Source: Rallus limicola
Lineage: Eukaryota; Chordata; Aves; Gruiformes; Rallidae
Assembly (NCBI GenBank): GCA_022605955.1
Contig: JAKCOZ010000081.1
Location: 558,001 to 622,000 of the forward strand
Length of the DNA: 64,000 bases
Direction of reading: 5' to 3'
Part shown: one piece after another, positions 23,142-37,900 of the stretch
Position numbering within the stretch: position 1 is the stretch's first letter
Layout of the letters: each line of letters opens with the position of its first letter
Program-made: the position numbers and the translations under genes
Notes under the pieces: generated by a model
Seen by the model: the letters and a program-made list of their open reading frames with translations, nothing else
Told to the model about the DNA's origin: nothing
Database searches by the model: none

Positions 23142-24333
23142 TGTGGTGGTTGAGCCCTGGCTAAAGGCCAGACACCCACCAAAATCAGTCTGCTACTCCC
23201 CTTCTTAGTTGGACAGGGGAGAAATAACATAATTGGGCGGCTCAAGAGGCAAACTTGTTAATGACGCGGGCAAAACAGACTCAGCACAGAGTGCTGAAGA
23301 GAAAGTGATCTAATTTATTACACTGCACTAAAGAGAAACAGTGAAAAAGAACCAGAGTCAGGAGTGCAACCAACAATCTTGAAACAAATGCAACCAGGCA
23401 AACGCTTTCCCCCCCACTCCCTCCTCGGCAGGCTTTAGCTAGAAGTTTGCTCCCTTCTTCCCTCCCAGTCACAGCCCAGGAGGGGCAGGGACTGGGGAAA
23501 TGGGGGTCTGGGTAACACCTTTCCCCCACCCTTCCATTCTAAGCAGACTGCCCTTTAGCCATGAGTTTGCTCCCTTCTTCCCCTCTCCTGCTCTCACCTC
23601 AGGCCGGGGGGGCAGGGACTGGGAGATGGGGGTTTAGTCAGTCCCTTGCAAGATGGTTTCCTTCTCGGCTGGGATGGGGGCATCCATTCCCACAGCCTCC
23701 CCCTGCTGCACCCTAGGATCTCACCCACAAGAGCCAGTCCTCCAGGAACTTTCTCCAAGGCAAATCTCTTCCCGCCGGGCTTCATCTCTGCTCTGGCAGG
23801 CAGCAACAAATCCCAGTGTCTCTCAGGCCCAGTCCTCCACGGGGCTATGATGCCTCTTCCAGCAAACCTGTGTGGCTCATCTCTGTAGGTCGCTTGTGCT
23901 GGCAGGGGCTCATCCCAACGTCAGTCACGGCATCTTCTCTGTGTCTCCCCCGGCTCCATCCAGCGTGGAGCCTCTCCAGCGGACAGGTCGGGGCTCGGCC
24001 TCCTCCATGGCTCCTTTCCTCCGGCTACTCAACCGGCTTCCGCTCGGGCTGCAGGGGCATCTCTCTCCTTGCCTGGGTACCTGGGGCCTCCTCCCCCAGC
24101 CTTCCCGGCCTTTTGTGTCTGTCAACTGCTTACATTTATATGCAAATAGACATCCCAATGCCCTTAACGGGCCAAAACTGCAGCCTTCCTGGCCCGCCGT
24201 GTACTGGTGGAGTCTCTGTCTCCTCTCTGTGACTCTCAGAGGCGCTATCAGCAGGCCTGCAGAAGATTCCGGCAGCCATTTTCTGCAGCCCCTGGCCCTC
24301 TCTCTCAGTAGCCAACTATGCAAAACTGTGACA
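23142..24333. mobile_element. Long ERV LTR (first)
   Basis: Tandem copy of the LTR at 5446-6638, one C shorter in its C run. Confidence 0.75.
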
Positions 24334-24984
24334 CCAGCACAGCTTGCTACAGGTCCTTTGTTGACTATACACAGCGGGACTTTATTTCCCTTACAGCCCA
24401 CAGGCTTTATCAGGAGGCTTTGTGCACAACACCTGAAGCGTGGCTCTCTTCAGCAGATCCTGCCAGTGAAGTTCTAACCACCATTTCTTACACTTCACAT
24501 GTGGCCCCTGAGGCTCACCTCCCAGTTAGCAGACCTCCAGCGTGCATCTGAGAACGGATTTGGGATCCCTGGACTTCTCCACACTAAGCTGAGGGAGCGG
24601 GAGAAAAGGGCAGGATGGGAAGAAGGCGACTAAGGTGACACTAGGAGAAGCCCGTTACCAGTCTGTGCGACTCCAGGGAGCGACGGGCAGTTCCAGGCTG
24701 CCTCTGCGTTTATACTTGTTACATGCCATGTTTTTTGTCCCTGGCTCCTTCTCCAGGAGAAGCGTCCTCTTTTTGCTTGCAGGGGCACAGCATGCCTTAT
24801 GCTGCAGCTTGGTTTTGGGGATTTCCTTGACCTCTCCCTCTTCCCTGTGCTGGGAGAAGGGTTCTGCCCTCAAAAGGGTGACCTTGCATTAGAGAAGGTG
24901 AACCAGGGTGATGACCAGTGGGGAATAAGGCACTGTAGTGATCTGGGAGTAGGGGGGGGGGCTGGAGGGGAAGGGAGGCCCAGC

Positions 24985-25885
24985 AAGATGGGCCCCATAA
25001 TCCAGGCAGCCCTGGGGCAAGCAGGGGGCTCCGAGGGACCAACTCGGGTTAAAGTCCCTTTTCCTGTGAGTGATTTGGATGCATGGGAACAAGTGGGAAC
25101 AGGGTATCGGGACGAGCCTTCAGGGGCTGCCAAGCGCTTCGACCTCGTTGTTAAGACCCAGGACCCTGAGGGCAGGACAGAGATACAATGACAGAGATGG
25201 AAAAGCAGTTGCGTTTGAAAACAGCCAAAACGCAGGTGCAAGCTCCAATTCCAGCGGGGACGCTGGGGGAACCGGCGGAACAATATATTCCCCAGACAGG
25301 TCCAGGATGGGACCCGAATGATAGTGGTGATTATCAACGGCTGGAGCAGTATCAGGCATGGGTGAAATCTGGTTTGGAAAACGCAACCCCCAAAGCAGTA
25401 AATCGGTCGGCTACATGTGCTGTGAAACAAAATTACTCTGAGACTCCTACCGACGGAGCTCTCGGAAAGACTGAGGCTGGCAATGTGCAGACACACCACC
25501 CTGGAGCCCTCAGCAAAGGCCGGCAACAGTTGGTCTCACCGTTTTGGGACAGTCGTCTGATGGTATCCACAAGAAGCTACAGAAGTTCAGGAAGCCAGAT
25601 AGACAGGACAGAGAAAAGGCAATTGAAGAAGCATGGAGAGTGTTCAGGAACAGGGAAAGCAGTGAGAAAAAATCAGAAAGGAGAAGAACCATCGCTCCTG
25701 TTGCAGCTTTGGAGCAATGCAGGTTACAAGAAGGGGGCTGCGGGGACTGGATAGAGCCCAATGTGCCTGGGCTAAGAAAAAGGGGCACTGGGAAAGCCAA
25801 TGTCCAGAAAAGTGCAAAGAAAAGGGGGCAGAGGAAGGAAGAAAGCTGGACAAAAGGACCCTCCTCAAAAACACCCCACGGGACA
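24985..25885 (+). pseudogene. Class I ERV gag remnant
   Basis: Tandem copy of the remnant at 7290-8190, with the same frameshifts and degenerate zinc knuckle. It has CCACAAG where the first copy has CACCAAG near the capsid C-terminal region. Confidence 0.75.
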
Positions 25886-26142
25886 CAAGGGCAAAAGAAC
25901 AGGAGCTACGGACTCAGCCGGCAGTTTCACATCGAGCTTCACTGTCTCTGGGCTCAGCAGTGGGGTTTTTAGGGACTTGGGATTGTGCCCAGGAGCCGTT
26001 AAGAGTTGCTCTTTGTGCATCTCACTGCACCAAAACCCATGTGCAGTGTGTGGAGCAGCAGGGCAGTGTGAAATGGGTATGTTCAGGTACCAACAGGGCT
26101 CAGCCATCCATTGGCAAGGTGCCAAACGGCCAGCCATAGCTC

Positions 26143-27443
26143 TGTGGTGGTTTAGCCCTGTCTGGAGGCCAGGCACCCACCAAAGTCCATCACTCCCCTT
26201 TGTAGTTAGACTGGGGAGAAAATATATACTGAGAGCATTAGGAGTCAGTGTAAGGACAGGGAAAGATCATCCTGTCATCAACGACAGGGACAAAACAGAC
26301 TCAACACAGAGTGAAGGAAAGAAAACTCTCCAATTTAGTACACTGCACTACAGAAACAATGAAAACCGAGTCGAAAAGCACAACCAGACCTTAAAACAAT
26401 GCAACCAGATCTTAAAACACTTTTCTTCCCACCCCTGCCTTCTTAGCAGAATTTAGTCAGAATTTTGTTCCCTTCTTCCCTCCTGCTGTGGCACGGGGGG
26501 TTGGGGGGGGCAGGGACTGGGGAAAAATGGGGTTCTCGGTAGCACCTTCCCCCCCACCCCTCCATTCTAAGCAGACTTCCCTTTAGTCGTGTTTTTGCTC
26601 CCTTCTTCCCTCCCATCCTGGCACAGGGGGGCAGGGACTGGGGAAATGGGGGGTTTGGTCAGTTTCTCCTGAGTTGTCCTTCTTAGCCAGGGCGGGGAGG
26701 GGGGCATTCCTCACCCCCTGCCCCTGCTGCACCCTGGGGTCCCACCCACAGCAGACAGTCCTCACAAACTTCTCCAAATGTGAGCCATTTCCCATGGGGC
26801 TTCAGCTCTTCCCCAGCTGCCCCAGCCTGGGTCCCAGCTCTGAGGCAGTCATCAATCCAGTGTCTCTCAGTCCCTCAGGCCCAGCCTGCTCCTCCATGAC
26901 CTGCTCCGGCAAGGGTGTCTCTTGCTCACCCCTGTGTCTCTGTCTCTCTCCATGGGTCCAAGTGCTGGCAGGGGCTGGCTCCAATGTGGGTCACAGCATC
27001 TCCCGTGTGTCTCCCCCTGCTCCATCCAGCGTGGGGCCTCTCCACGGGCTGCAGGTGGGGTCTGGGCCTTGTCCCTGTGCTGTGGGGGGACCCTTGCTCC
27101 CCGTGGGTTTCTCCAGGGGCTCAGGGGCATTTTTCTCTCTGGTACCTGGAGCGCCTCCGCCCCTTCCTCCCCGGCCTTAGTGTCTGCACAGCTCGTTAAA
27201 TCTTCTCTCTCCCTTCTCTGGGGCAAAATGAAGCTGCTGGCGGGTTCTTTTCTTCTGGACGTGATTCCCAGAGGTGCTGTGACCATTGCTGATGGGCTCG
27301 GCCTTGGTCAGCAGCAACTCTGGCCTTGAATTGGCCGATGTTTAGTCTTCGGGGCCTGCAGAGAGCTTCTGGCTGCTCCTGACGGCAGCCATTTTCTGCA
27401 GCCCCTGGTCTCCCCCAGCACCCAGCTACGCAGAACTGCGACA
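26143..27443. mobile_element. Long ERV LTR (second)
   Basis: Tandem copy of the LTR at 8448-9748. Confidence 0.75.
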
Positions 27444-28160
27444 CTGCCTAAGAAAAACCCAAAACAATGAGATTCACAAAAAATATCTCAGCAGCTAGCA
27501 GCAGTACAAGCACGGGATGATGATTTTGAAACTTGAGGACAACAGTGGAGACCAAGGGGTGCACCCCTGCTCATTTTACACCTCGAGTTACCTGGAGGTA
27601 AATACTGTCGTCAAAGCAAACTCCCATTCTGTTACCTTTAGTCACTCTTTTCTGTGGCAATATTGCAGACAGTTAACCATCGTTTGACTAGATTCACTCT
27701 CTGTTTAGGACCCATCAACCTCTGCTGTTTGTAAGGGTGAACACAAAGCCATGGGAGTGCAGAGTTTGACTCCTGCGTCAGACACTGAATAGCAGCTTTG
27801 CTGCAGGGAGAGGTGATTAGCCATGAACCACAGTCTCTTTGGAAGAAGGCTGTATGAAAAGCCGTGATCTCAAAAGAGGAGGTCAGCTCAGTCTTAGACC
27901 ACAAACAGGACAAGCCTGGTACACATTTTCCCGGTGTTTGATGTGCCCAAGCTGAAAGGACGCTAGATCCTAGTGACAATACCCTAAGCGTCCTCCTGTT
28001 GATCTGTTTATCAAGAACCTTACCAGCATTCAAATGCTAACAGAGCACTGTGCTCACAGATCTTTTCTCCTTGTGTTTTGTTGTCATGATAAAAGGCCCT
28101 TATGTGCCTTCCAGAGCTGTCCACAGAAGTATTATCAGCTCCAAAGCTGTGGTGGATAAC

Positions 28161-28396
28161 TGAAAAGTCACCGCCTGGCTTTTAAGAAGAATTGCTACAC
28201 AGCAGTCTCTTCAGACTTGGGCAGGAAAAAAGCCCCACTTAAAACCAAAACCTCCAAACAAAAATCAACAACAAAAACTAAAGGAACACCCCTCCACCCA
28301 CCGCTTTGTTTTCTTGAATAAATGGCAATGGACCGACTGTTTACGTAGACTTGTGGTCTGATTCTCCCCTGCTACACTGCAAATTGAGATAGGCAC
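28161..28396 (-). repeat. Inverted repeat, right arm
   Basis: Tandem copy; partner at 22903-23139. Confidence 0.8.
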
Positions 28397-28924
28397 TGCT
28401 TTCCTCTTGTCCAATCCCTGGTCCTTCCCTGTTCTCATAAGAACTCTAAGCATTATTATCTTGGCCTGCTACAGAAGCACAGGATACATTTTTGTAATCC
28501 TCACACTATAAGCTGGTCAAAAACCTACTCACATCACACTTTAGTGTTACCAGATGTTTTTTCTAGGAACATAGTGGCAGAAAGGCCACCAAGTAACTCG
28601 TACATACACTACGTTCATGGCTTTCACCCTCCCCTGCTTCCCTCTGATCTACCTTAGAAACTTCTCGCTTGTCCCATGTTCAGCTGGATGCATTTCACAT
28701 TCCTCCTCCTGATGTAAGTCCCTGCTGCTTGCATGCTTACCTGCACCTCAGTGGTGATGATCCAGGACACGTACACAGAGTAGAGCGCAGACACAGGTCC
28801 CATTCCACCAAGGGTGCCTGTCCAGAGCAGAGCTCTGCACTCACAGTGCAGAGTTTCAAACCTTCCCCGCTGCAGAAAGCGTGGTGCAGACACTGCACTC
28901 AGGCTTCAACTGGGTGGAAATGAT

Positions 28925-31900
28925 TTACTCAGGAACTGAGTTGCCCCCCACAGAAGTCCCATCCTCTGTGTCACTGACAGGATCTCCAGCGCTGCTGTCT
29001 TCATCACTGTCCGAGGACACAGAAGGCAGTCCTGATGAGGTGTCACATTCAGATGGGGACTGTGACCTAGGCTGAGAGAGTAAATGAAAAGGACCACCAG
29101 TTAATTACAGATGCCCTTAATGTGGCCCTAAATTGCATTTCCCTGGCCCTTCATTGTTTCCAAGCTTGGCTGTGGATACAATCAATGGCAGCTGCAATTA
29201 TACGGGAAGGTGAGGAAGACACCTGACCTACCGACATTTGGAAAGTAATGTGGGCTAAACACTGATCCACATCACCGCTGTCTCCGTGGCTGTCCGAGGA
29301 CACAGAAGGCAGTCCTGATGGGGTGTCACATTCAGATGGGGACGGTGACCTAGGTGGAGAGAGTTCAGCTTCTCCACTCCTTCCACATGGCTCAAAATTG
29401 TCCTCGTGCTCTGAAAGAAAAGACCCAGACTGTGAGACAGGAAACAGAACTCACACCACAACCATCCTGGCTGTTCAGGCAGACTGGCTTCAGTCGTCTC
29501 TCTTCGCCTTCGCAAAGCAGAGGCTTCAGTGTTAAAAACAAAGCCATTTAACACACTGTGCTGTGGGGACTACGAGTAAGAGCCCCCCTCCTTCTGCTGC
29601 CCAGGCACGGGCACCACCACATTGCTCATATGTCAGGTGTCCGAGAAGAGGATGCTCCAGGCAAAGCTGGAGGCCCACGAGCCCAAGCCTGCCCCAGAAT
29701 CACCCTGCTTGACTATTTGGCATACTGTACCATTTTGGCTGGAGTCTTCCTCACGATCTTCATGCTCTCCACCAGAGAGGCTTTTCCCCTCTTCTTCATA
29801 AACAGTTTGTTCTTTGAAGATGACCTCTTCCTCAAATACAACTTCTGTATAGATGACATCTTTCTCGGCAATTTCTTCAGCCATTCCTTTGTCTAAGCTT
29901 TCTTCCTGAACGGTTTCTTTGACAACTTCTTTGTTGATAACTTCTTTGACTTTTGTATCAACAGTTTCTTCTCTGTTGTCAATTTTGTCCTCGTCTTCAC
30001 CGTCATTAACTTCCTTCTCTTCTCCGTTGTCGCCTTCTTCATCGCTGTCATCTTTGCCATCACCTTTTTCTTCTCTGTACTCCTGGCCTGTCTCCATGTT
30101 TTCCTCAGGAGCTCCTGTACTCTCTCCATTCCCTCCTGAGTCCACATGCTTCTCCTTGCGGTCCTCTTTCCTCACTGTGCGAGGGGATGGCTTTTTGTCC
30201 AAATCCATAGAAATAATGCACCTATAAAAGCCCGAGGAGGACGGGAAAGTGTCACGTTGTGTTGTCTCTGCACGATGGTAGGACAGCCAGCACACAGAGC
30301 TAGTCAGCATTTGTCTCCATACCTGTAGCAAGGAGATGCTCCTTCCACCTTAAGGAACGCGAAGGATCCACTTCTGCCTCCCACCCTGCAGGGCTTCCTA
30401 TGCCTGTACTCGCAGCACGTGCTCAACCGATCCACATAAATCCCGTTGAGGAAGAAGGTCAGGCTGAATGGGAAACCACGGTGCCTCTTGGAGATGAACT
30501 GAAAGCTTTCTGCAATGGCAGAGGAAAGAGTTCACAGAAACGGGTTATGCTTTGCTGTCAGCCTCTTGCCATCATCACATCCCATGCCCACCAAAGCAGC
30601 CAGCCCTCTGAGGTCAGGTACTTTGGCTCTCAGCTCTATTAATCGGATGGAAAAAGTCCAGCTCCTCCCCACACCACAGCATTGGCACCTTCCAACCCCG
30701 CACTACCAAGCTGGACACGCCTGTGACAAGCCACTCCATCCTCAGTTGGCTGCTCACACTGCAGCGGAACAGAACCCGGAGACTCACGGCACAGCAAGGT
30801 GCCTTCTGCCACCTCCCCTCCCAGAGTGTGCATTGCGCAGGAAGCTTGGGATCCCTGGAGTGTGCCTGCGTTGATGGGGCCGTGCAGCAGCCAGCCAGAG
30901 CTCCCCCAGTGTAGTGCAGGTGTTCCTCAGTGGGTGCCTCCTCACAGAGTGCACCCAGGCTCCCAATGGGGACAGTGGCCATGCCAGGGGCTCTGGGCCC
31001 ACGCTCGGACTCATGCCCACATTTCATCCAGTTGCCTGGACCAGCAGGAACAATTTGAGGCCTGACCCTTACCTCCTTCCAACAGGTTGCCTTTGTAGGC
31101 ACAAAGGTTCTGTCCTCCACAGTGCTGCTGGTAGACTGCGATTTCATCTCTGTCATGAGCAGCACTGCGAGATAAACGGACACGCTTCCCTAGGAAGACC
31201 ATGGTGACACGTGCGTTGCTGCAGAGCAGGGACTGGGGAGGCACTCTGGCATCCTGAGGCAGGAGAGACACAAAAAGCACATTCATTCACCTGTCTTTCA
31301 GAAATACCATGAACCTGCACTCACACTACGTACAGGCACCTTTCAGCATCAGGGCCTTACCCTTCTTGGAGGTTCCTCGGAGCCCTTTGGTACGGTGAGG
31401 GAGCGAAATCGTCTCCTTCGGTACACGCCATTTCTCGCTGCCCCAGCGTGTTCATCTCTCTTTTCCAGGGGTGGATGTGGCACTGGTATTCTGGGTTTCT
31501 TCATGGTGGGACGGTGACAGTAGGATGCATCAGCCACAGGTCCCATGGAGATCCTACAGCATAAGCCTTTGCGTTCCTCCTGCAGAAATGGTTTAACCAG
31601 GTCAAACAGGCTCTGCAAAAATAGCTCCTGAGCATAGGAAATGCACCAGGGTCTGCCTGTGCTTTACACTGAGAAACACTGTGGAATAATTACTGGAGGT
31701 GACTTAAAAATTAAAATTTATGTTCACACTGTAAGCAAGGGTTCAGCATTCAGAAAACTCCTGGGGTGCCAGAATGTTTCTCCAGACGTTCTCTAGGCAA
31801 TCTCGGAGGCTGGCAACATCCGGGGAGCTTGATGCACCGACCCTGAGAGAACAGTCCAGGCAGGAGGCACTGTGTCGAGGCTCTGAGATCTACAGGCACC

Positions 31901-34900
31901 TCTGTATGACAGTACTGCCATGCTGCATTGTTTCTGCCCGAGGTGAGAAGTAAAGCAGAAACCAGCTAGCCATTCATCATTTTCCTGGCAGGATCGTGTT
32001 CTTCAGGTCAACTGTTGCTCATTAGAATATCATTAGAATACAAAAACACACCTCCATCTACAAGCTACCTGCCTGTAAGGTTGCAACCACTACCCCTCAT
32101 GGAGCACAGGCTCTGAATTTCTGTTAGCCTGTACCTTTAACACGATGCCAGGAAAATGTACAGCAAACCCAACAAAGACAGGCATGACTAGAGTCACTCA
32201 AGCTCCACCTGACAGTGAAAAATAGGATAAAAGTAGCCCCAAAACAGAGGCACGTTAGGGAAGAAACTATCATGAGCCATCGCTGACTTCTGGGACCTAT
32301 CGACAGAGTGAGCCTCTCTCCCCACCCCAGGGCACCTTGGGTGAGATGTTCTTTTAGCTACTGCAAAAAAGTGACTGTGCCCCTTCCCCGACTGGGAGGG
32401 AGTGGGCTCCAATTTATCAGAAAGATCAACAGGAAGCAGCAAGCATGCGTTCAGCAGTGTCAAGCTGCTCAAAAGCGTAGAGTGAAAATAATACAAGTGT
32501 CATTTGTGTGGTGCTGGGAGCCTGCTGGCCTTGTGCTCAACAAGCAGCTAAGGAAGCTGCTGCTCTGCAATTGGGAAATGAGGTACTGAAGTCACCTTTG
32601 AGAGGGAGGCCTGAGAAAAGCTATGAATCTGAGGAGGTAAGCTCATGAGTGAAAATAGTCATCTGAAACAACTGTTAGGAGAGGGTAAATCTCCTGTTAG
32701 ATAAAATGCAACCTTCTGCTCCAGTCAGGCACATTCACAGGTTCGTGTGTAGCATCAACCCTGAAACTTGGAATGGAGATATCTGGTCTGACAGTGATAA
32801 TGCTGAGATCAAAGGAACCCCTGATTCTGAACCTCAACCAATTCCCATTCGACCCCTGCTGAAAGTTAACACTGCTGTTGGCAGTGATGATGAGATTCAC
32901 AGCACCATCGGTACAATTCCATGCTCACTGGAGAGCAGGCAAAGATACAGGACAAATTCTCCAGGTGGTCAGGGCAGTCGGGAGTTGACTGTGTGTGGTG
33001 AGTTTCTCTTGCAGGGGCAGACAGGATTATGTTCAGTGAGGAGGAAGATGGAGGCTACAGGGGACCAGGAGTATTCCTAACCACCACGCCAGGAGATCAC
33101 GATTATTCCTTGACTGCACAAGCTACACACTGAGCAGGTGTCATAAATACACAGGAGAGAGAGGGGCTGCTGGAGATTCAAGCCACAGGCTACTCCCATC
33201 TGGCAGAGGCAGTACAAAAGGCAGCCTGCATACAGGCGCTGTATGAGAGAGATGTAAGGAAATCCCTGATGTTAGCTCCCATTGACCCAGCACCACTAAC
33301 CCCTCTTATTCGTGGTCTTTCTGAACATCTTCACAAGTTTGTAGAAAATACTCAAGACTGCATTCAAACTGCTCATGAAAAAGCCAGTCATAATTGTAGA
33401 CAAAGCCAGCACAGCCCTATACCCACCTGGAACATCTCTGTACGATGTTCACCGTATCGTTTTACGATAGATAAATACGGACACCGAATAGGCTGGGTCA
33501 GTTCACCCAGGGGAAAATCTCTGGGCCTCGCCCAGCGACTCGGCCAGGTCTCTACCCAAAACCCTGAACCCGGTGGGACACTTGGACCTAACAAGGCATG
33601 CAGTGAGTCCTGGCACAAAGCCCTGAATCTGGGTGTACCTCGACAATTCCTGCATGGGGCCTCTACAGAGGACCTCTGCTCCTGAGTCTAATCTCTGAAT
33701 AAAAGCTGTAACTCAGCAGAGGGAAACTCTGTAGCTCCTAAGATCCAAATCCAGCAAGAAAGTGCTCCTTCTGCACCAGAGCAGAATCTAACTGAAACGG
33801 GACCCCAGCACAGCAGACAGCAAAATATTTCTGTCCCCAGAGAGGGTAGCGTGCCACCCTGCCTGGCGGCTACTGGAAATTCAGTGGTGCTCTGATAAAA
33901 GCCACTGCATTTCCAGGAGCACTCTTGCCATTCCCACTGGGCCCCGAAAAATAGCGGTAGATTTTCTCATTGTTACAGGGGCCTGCCTAAATGTCAATAA
34001 TCACTACAGAAACAGTACAGACCCTCAGCATAAAACCGGGGTGATGCAAGGTTAAGACCACCAGAATTGAGGAAATAGCAAAAAATGCCCCACTGCAGAA
34101 GTAACTCTCTGGCTTCCCGGAGAGCAGAGATTAACCAGAGAAGAAGTATTGGGTGGTGCCACAAACATTTTAGGATATGGAAAAAAAAAAGGAATCAGGC
34201 ACAATGAAACTCAGACTGTCAGAAACATCTGGACTCTTACCCCCTCCACAGTCACTAATGTTCAGCAACATCCATTGCCAGCAATTGCTGTTGCCAGGAC
34301 TGAGGGAGTGGTAACAGCATTGGAAACAGGGATGTAATTAAAAGAACTTCCTCGCTTTACCATTCACCGGTATGGCCAGCAAAGAAACCTACCAGGCAGT
34401 GGGGTTTTACAGTTGCCTTTCAACAAGTAAGCGTTGACACTGTGCCTTTGACTGCCACAGTTCCAAACACTGCTCAGAAAGGCACATTAATACAGGGCGC
34501 TGCCTGCTCATGTGAAGTTCCTCCTCCACCAGAACCCCCATGTCCTTCTCAGCAGGGCTGCTCTCCAGCAGCTCTTCTCCCAGCCTGTATCTATGCCTGG
34601 GATTCCTCCAGCCCCAGTGCAAGACCTGACACTTTGCAGTGTTGAACCTCATTAGGTTTCCCCTGGCCCACCTTTCCAGCCTGTCATTCCTGAGAACATC
34701 ATGTGTAGGATGGTCAGCATGGCTGCACAGAAGAACTCTCATTTCTCAGAAATCACCAGAAAAGTGACAGGGGTTTTTAAGGAACAGGAATAGCAGTTTA
34801 AACAGCGTAGCTGTCAATAAATTAGCTGCAGTAACCAGTGACCTAAACTGATTGAAACTTCAATCTTCTCTTCCAATGCTGGCATTTAAACACATATCAC

Positions 34901-37900
34901 ATCTATAACAGCATATGTTATCCCCATGGGGAGAAGTAAATGAAAAGGACCACCAGTTAATTACAGATGCCCTTAATGTGGCCCTAAATTGCATTTCCCT
35001 GGCCCTTCATTGTTTCCAAGCTTGGCTGTGGATACAATCAATGGCAGCTGCAATTATACGGGAAGGTGAGGAAGACACCTGACCTACCGACATTTGCAAA
35101 GTAATGTGGGCTAAACACTGATCCACATCACCGCTGCCTCCGTGGCTGTCCGAGGACACAGAAGGCAGTCCTGATGGGGTGTCACATCCAGCTGGGGACG
35201 GTGACCTAGGTGGAGAGAGTTTAGCTTCTCCACTCCTTCCACATGGCTCAAAATTGTCCTCGTGCTCTGAAAGAAAAGACCCAGACTGTGAGACAGGAAA
35301 CAGAACTCACACCACAACCATCCTGGCTGTTCAGGCAGACTGGCTTCAGTCGTCTCTCTTCGCCTTCGCAAAGCAGAGGCTTCAGTGTTAAAAACAAAGC
35401 CATTTAACACACTGTGCTGTGGGGACTACGAGTAAGAGCCCCCCTCCTTCTGCTGCCCAGGCACGGGCACCACCACATTGCTCATATGTCAGGTGTCCGA
35501 GAAGAGGATGCTCCAGGCAAAGCTGGAGGCCCACGAGCCCAAACCTGCCCCAGGATCACCCTGCTTGACTATTTGGCATACTGTACCATTTTGGCTGGAG
35601 TCTTCCTCACAATCTTCATGCTCTCCACCAGAGAGGCTTTTCCCCTCTTCTTCATAAACAGTTTGTTCTTTGAAGATGACCTCTTCCTCAAATACAACTT
35701 CTTTATAGATGACATCTTTCTTGGCAATTTCTTCAACCATTCCTTTGTCTAAGCTTTCTTCCTGAACGGTTTCTTTGACAACTTCTTTGTTGATAACTTC
35801 TTTGACTTTTGTATCAACAGTTTCTTCTCTGTTGTCAATTTTGTCCTTGCCTTCTCCATCATTAACTTCCTTCTCTTCTCCGTTGTCGCCTTCTTCATCG
35901 CTGTCATCTTTGCCATCACCTTTTTCTTCTCTGTACTCCTGGCCTGTCTCCATGTTTTCCTCAGGAGCTCCTGTACTCTCTCCATTCCCTCCTGCGTCCA
36001 CATGCTTCTCCTTGCGGTCCTCTTTCCTCACTGTGCGAGGGGATGGCTTTTTGTCCAAATCCATAGAAATAATGCACCTATAAAAGCCCGAGGAGGACGG
36101 GAAAGTGTCACGTTGTGTTGTCTCTGCACGATGGTAGGACAGCCAGCACACAGAGCTAGTCAGCATTTGTCTCCATACCTGTAGCAAGGAGATGCTCCTT
36201 CCACCTTAAGGAACGCGAAGGATCCACTTCTGCCTCCCACCCTGCAGGGCTTCCTATGCCTGTACTCGCAGCACGTGCTCAACCGATCCACATAAATCCC
36301 GTTGAGGAAGAAGGTCAGGCTGAATGGGAAACCACGGTGCCTCTTGGAGATGAACTGAAAGCTTTCTGCAATGGCAGAGGAAAGGGTTCACAGAAACGGG
36401 TTATGCTTTGCTGTCAGCCTCTTGCCATCATCACATCCCATGCCCACCAAAGCAGCCAGCCCTCTCAGGTCAGGTACTTTGGCTCTCGGCTCTATTAATC
36501 GGATGGAAAAAGTCCAGCTCCTCCTCACACCACAGCATTGGCACCTTCCAACCCCGCACTACCAAGCTGGACACGCCTGTGACAAGCCACTCCATCCTCA
36601 GTTGGCTGCTCACACTGCAGCGGAACAGAACCCGGAGACTCACGGCACAGCAAGGTGCCTTCTGCCACCTCCCCTCCCAGAGTGTGCATTGCGCAGGAAG
36701 CTTGGGATCCCTGGAGTGTGCCTGCGTTGATGGGGCCGTGCAGCAGCCAGCCAGAGCTCCCCCAGTGTAGTGCAGGTGTTCCTAAGTGGGTGCCTCCTCA
36801 CAGAGTGCACCCAGGCTCCCAATGGGGACAGTGGCCATGCCAGGGGCTCTGGGCCCACGCTCGGACTCATGCCCACATTTTAGCCAGTTGCCTGGACCAG
36901 CAGGAACAATTTGAGGCCTGACCCTTACCTCCTTCCAACAGGTTGCCTTTGTAGACACAAAGGTTCTGTCCTCCACAGTGCTGCTGGTAGACTGCGATTT
37001 CATCTCTGTCATGAGCAGCACTGCGAGATAAACGGACACGCTTCCCTAGGAAGACCATGGTGACATGTGCGTTGCTGCAGAGCAGGGACTGGGGAGACAC
37101 TCTGGCATCCTGAGGCAGGAGAGACACAAAAAGCACATTCATTCACCTGTCTTTCAGAAATACCATGAACCTGCACTCACACTACGTACAGGCACCTTTC
37201 AGCATCAGGCCCTTACCCTTCTTGGAGGTTCCTCGGAGCCCTTTGGTACGGTGAGGGAGCGAAATTGTCTCCTTTGGTACACGCCATTTCTCGCTGCCCC
37301 AGCGTGTTCATCTCTCTTTTCCAGGGGTGGATGTGGCACTGGTATTCTGGGTTTCTTCATGGTGGGAAGGTGACAGTGGGATGCATCAGCCACAGCTCTC
37401 GTGGAGATCTTACAGCGTAAGCCTTTGCGTTCCTCCTGCAGAAATGGTTTAACCAGGTCAAACAGGCTCTGCAAAAATAGCTCCTGAGCATAGGAAATGC
37501 ACCAGGGTCTGCCTGTGCTTTACATTTAAGAACACACTTAGCTCTGGAACAGCCCTGTAACTCGGTGCTCTCAGGTTTGGTCATGAAAACACTTCTGGGC
37601 TATGCCCCTTTCCTTTCCTTTGCCAGGCTACGGGCAGATTGCTTGAAAATGTCTCTCCCAGATACACACGACACTGTAATCCAGGTACTGCTCGTCCCCA
37701 GGCAGAGTTCTGGTCACTAGCAGACAGAACGCTGCTCAACCCCTACAGCCCTGCTCTGCGCTCTCAGCTGGCAAGCCAATTCCCAAGCAGCCAGAATCTT
37801 CCAAGATGTGTGTGGGTCAGAAGGCTTCTTGTCCATTTCTAGGGCAGCTCTAGGCCTCCTTCGGGATGAAATGCCAACGGAGTGAGGAGGCCCTGAAAAG

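Larger units (their letters stand above)
19832..29078. repeat. Module A, copy 2
   Basis: 9,247 bp, the same order of parts; one C shorter in the C run of the first LTR. Confidence 0.95.
31669..34934. repeat. Module B, copy 2
   Basis: 3,266 bp; two G fewer than copy 1 in a G run near 34040. It would be intronic in the 29-39 kb gene. Confidence 0.95.
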